A stretch of DNA of 35,309 nt, taken from positions 1 through 35,309 of the IMG/VR virus record IMGVR_UViG_3300011116_000049. One strand, given 5' to 3'. This stretch comes from a virus. Shown here piece by piece: positions 34,794 through 35,309 of this stretch (within the stretch, counting starts at the first letter, position 1; each line of letters starts with the position of its first letter). A program made the position numbers and the translations under genes. The notes under the pieces are model-generated. The model was not told where the DNA came from. It was given only the letters and a program-made list of their open reading frames with translations, and did not search any database.

Positions 34794-35309
34794 TTAAGAC
34801 TCTCCATGCTGTTGCTGCACACAATGGGACTTGTCCATTGCCAATGGCTTTAAGTCTGTCCACCCTAGAGGCCACCCCATGAGCCACTCGACCCACGTTG
34901 GGTTCAACTGACCACCATTGCCTGCTCCCATCAGTCGAGCCTCTTCCACTGTTGTGTTTTTGTTCAGTAAATCCCAACTGCCAGTCCCGCCATACATCCC
35001 CTTGGTTCTTGGTGTAGGCCAGTTCATCTGCCGATATACCGCCACTGCTGTCGATACTTGCCCCACATTCCTGAATAAATTCATTCCTGGGCTGTCCTTC
35101 CAATCCCTCGCATTGGGCGTAGGCCATTTCTCTTGTATCTCTGGGTTCGCCAAGCTGAAATTCACTCCTCCCTTGGCTTTCCAAGATGCGCTCGTTGGCT
35201 TGCTCCTGTGATCTGTGGCTTGCGGAGTTGGCAACTTTTCCATCTTCTTGCGTAAGGCTCGTCTGCTGTTGCTCCCACCGTCTAATCCTGTCGTGTTGGG
35301 CGTGTGGAA
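34777..35309 (-). CDS. DNA cytosine-5 methyltransferase, C-terminal part (frame A)
   Basis: Continues the methyltransferase begun at 581 across the circular overlap (the first 79 nt repeat its middle). The C-terminus has EPNVGRVAHGVASRVDRLKA followed by IGNGQVPLCAATAW, the motif IX-X region that closes the SAM domain in C5 methyltransferases (GNGQVP replaces the commoner GNAVVP). The stretch before it is Gln/Glu/Ser-rich and is the place of the target-recognition domain. The same DNA is open in another frame for 450 nt (34794-35243). Confidence 0.9.
   Translation of the reverse strand, partial: PHAQHDRIRRWEQQQTSLTQEDGKVANSASHRSQEQANERILESQGRSEFQLGEPRDTREMAYAQCEGLEGQPRNEFIQECGASIDSSGGISADELAYTKNQGDVWRDWQLGFTEQKHNSGRGSTDGSRQWWSVEPNVGRVAHGVASRVDRLKAIGNGQVPLCAATAWRVLNAWGS
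34794..35243 (-). CDS. Alternative frame B over the methyltransferase 3' region, methyltransferase-like C-terminus
   Basis: Open for 149 codons from an internal ATG, offset by one base (+1) from frame A. It reads like another known type of phage methyltransferase C-terminus: repeated blocks LPTPQATD, WPTPNARDWKD and NWPTPRTKG, then GGQLNPTWVEWLMGWPLGWT and DLKPL. Its TAA stop directly precedes the ATG of the next gene, as expected of a real gene end, whereas frame A overlaps that gene. It could be made by frameshift, by internal initiation, or be a relic of an ancestral frame. Confidence 0.5.
   Translation of the reverse strand: MEKLPTPQATDHRSKPTSASWKAKGGVNFSLANPEIQEKWPTPNARDWKDSPGMNLFRNVGQVSTAVAVYRQMNWPTPRTKGMYGGTGSWDLLNKNTTVEEARLMGAGNGGQLNPTWVEWLMGWPLGWTDLKPLAMDKSHCVQQQHGES
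35231..35309. repeat. Terminal direct repeat (circular overlap), right copy
   Basis: Second copy of the 79 bases at 1-79; differs at 35245 (T) from 15 (C). In frame B the difference changes Arg to Lys; in frame A it is silent. See the left copy for interpretation. Confidence 0.93.

Noticed and set aside
1-35309. CRISPR arrays, insertion sequences, integrase and attachment sites
   Set aside because: I saw no regularly spaced repeats, transposase, recombinase or tRNA-like att site on either strand.

Overview
This window is a complete, circularly closed genome of a tailed bacteriophage with a short, T7-type (podovirus) tail. The last 79 bases (35231-35309) repeat the first 79 with one mismatch, so the unique length is about 35,230 bp. 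The cut point falls inside a DNA cytosine methyltransferase gene, which appears here as two pieces at the window ends. Nearly all genes lie on the minus strand. The exceptions are a recombination cassette at 1810-3865 and one small gene at 30603-30791. No integrase, DNA polymerase, primase-helicase or phage RNA polymerase is visible, so replication and transcription must rest largely on the host. The host is not determinable from the sequence; the mixed gene content would fit a Gram-negative bacterium, because the lysis cassette carries an Rz/Rz1 spanin pair that only makes sense with an outer membrane. The mismatch in the terminal overlap suggests assembly from a mixed or environmental sample (inference).

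Layout. (1) 581 to 1 and then 35309 to 34777, minus: C5 methyltransferase, fed by a tightly overlapping operon that starts at a ribbon-helix-helix regulator (1675) and passes through two small genes, a RusA-type Holliday-junction resolvase and a 54-aa coiled-coil protein. (2) 1676-1809: divergent control region with TTGCA/TGCAA operator-like repeats. (3) 1810-3865, plus: winged-helix protein, YqaJ-type exonuclease, ERF single-strand annealing protein and a 38-aa protein. (4) 7089-3862, minus: lysis and membrane-protein cluster (GH19-type endolysin, nested Rz/Rz1, holin candidates, lipoprotein). (5) 22290-7129, minus: capsid, a small virion protein, tail tubular proteins A and B, three internal virion proteins with one extra small gene, a T7-type tail fibre, a glycine-rich LamG/SPRY-type adhesin and an accessory tail protein. 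(6) 22291-22915: an unusual 0.6-kb non-coding stretch holding two terminators, several inverted repeats and a promoter for the capsid gene. (7) 30370-22916, minus: SSB-like protein, Cys-rich secreted peptide, small and large terminase, GNAT-like protein, small conserved phage proteins, a HiPIP-like Cys protein, portal, Bbp19-like protein and scaffold. (8) 30371-31086: structured non-coding DNA around the lone plus-strand gene, a candidate control or origin region. (9) 34793-31087, minus: early or accessory operon with many small proteins, a gp88-family protein, a TrfB/KorA-like regulator and a winged-helix protein.

How the parts fit: the exonuclease and ERF annealing protein would recombine DNA ends, RusA would resolve branched DNA before packaging by the terminase, and the methyltransferase would modify phage DNA. 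The structural genes follow the T7 order (portal, scaffold, capsid, tail A, tail B, internal core proteins, fibre).

The observations I consider most worth checking are: the 3' part of the methyltransferase gene is open in two frames, both of which look like real methyltransferase C-termini; three regulators or small genes have a -10 box exactly 7 nt before the ATG and no Shine-Dalgarno (leaderless mRNAs); an identical 19-nt leader precedes two distant operons; the capsid gene is insulated by tandem terminators, one with a possible pseudoknot; and a five-hairpin region at 30401-30516 contains mutually exclusive pairings.
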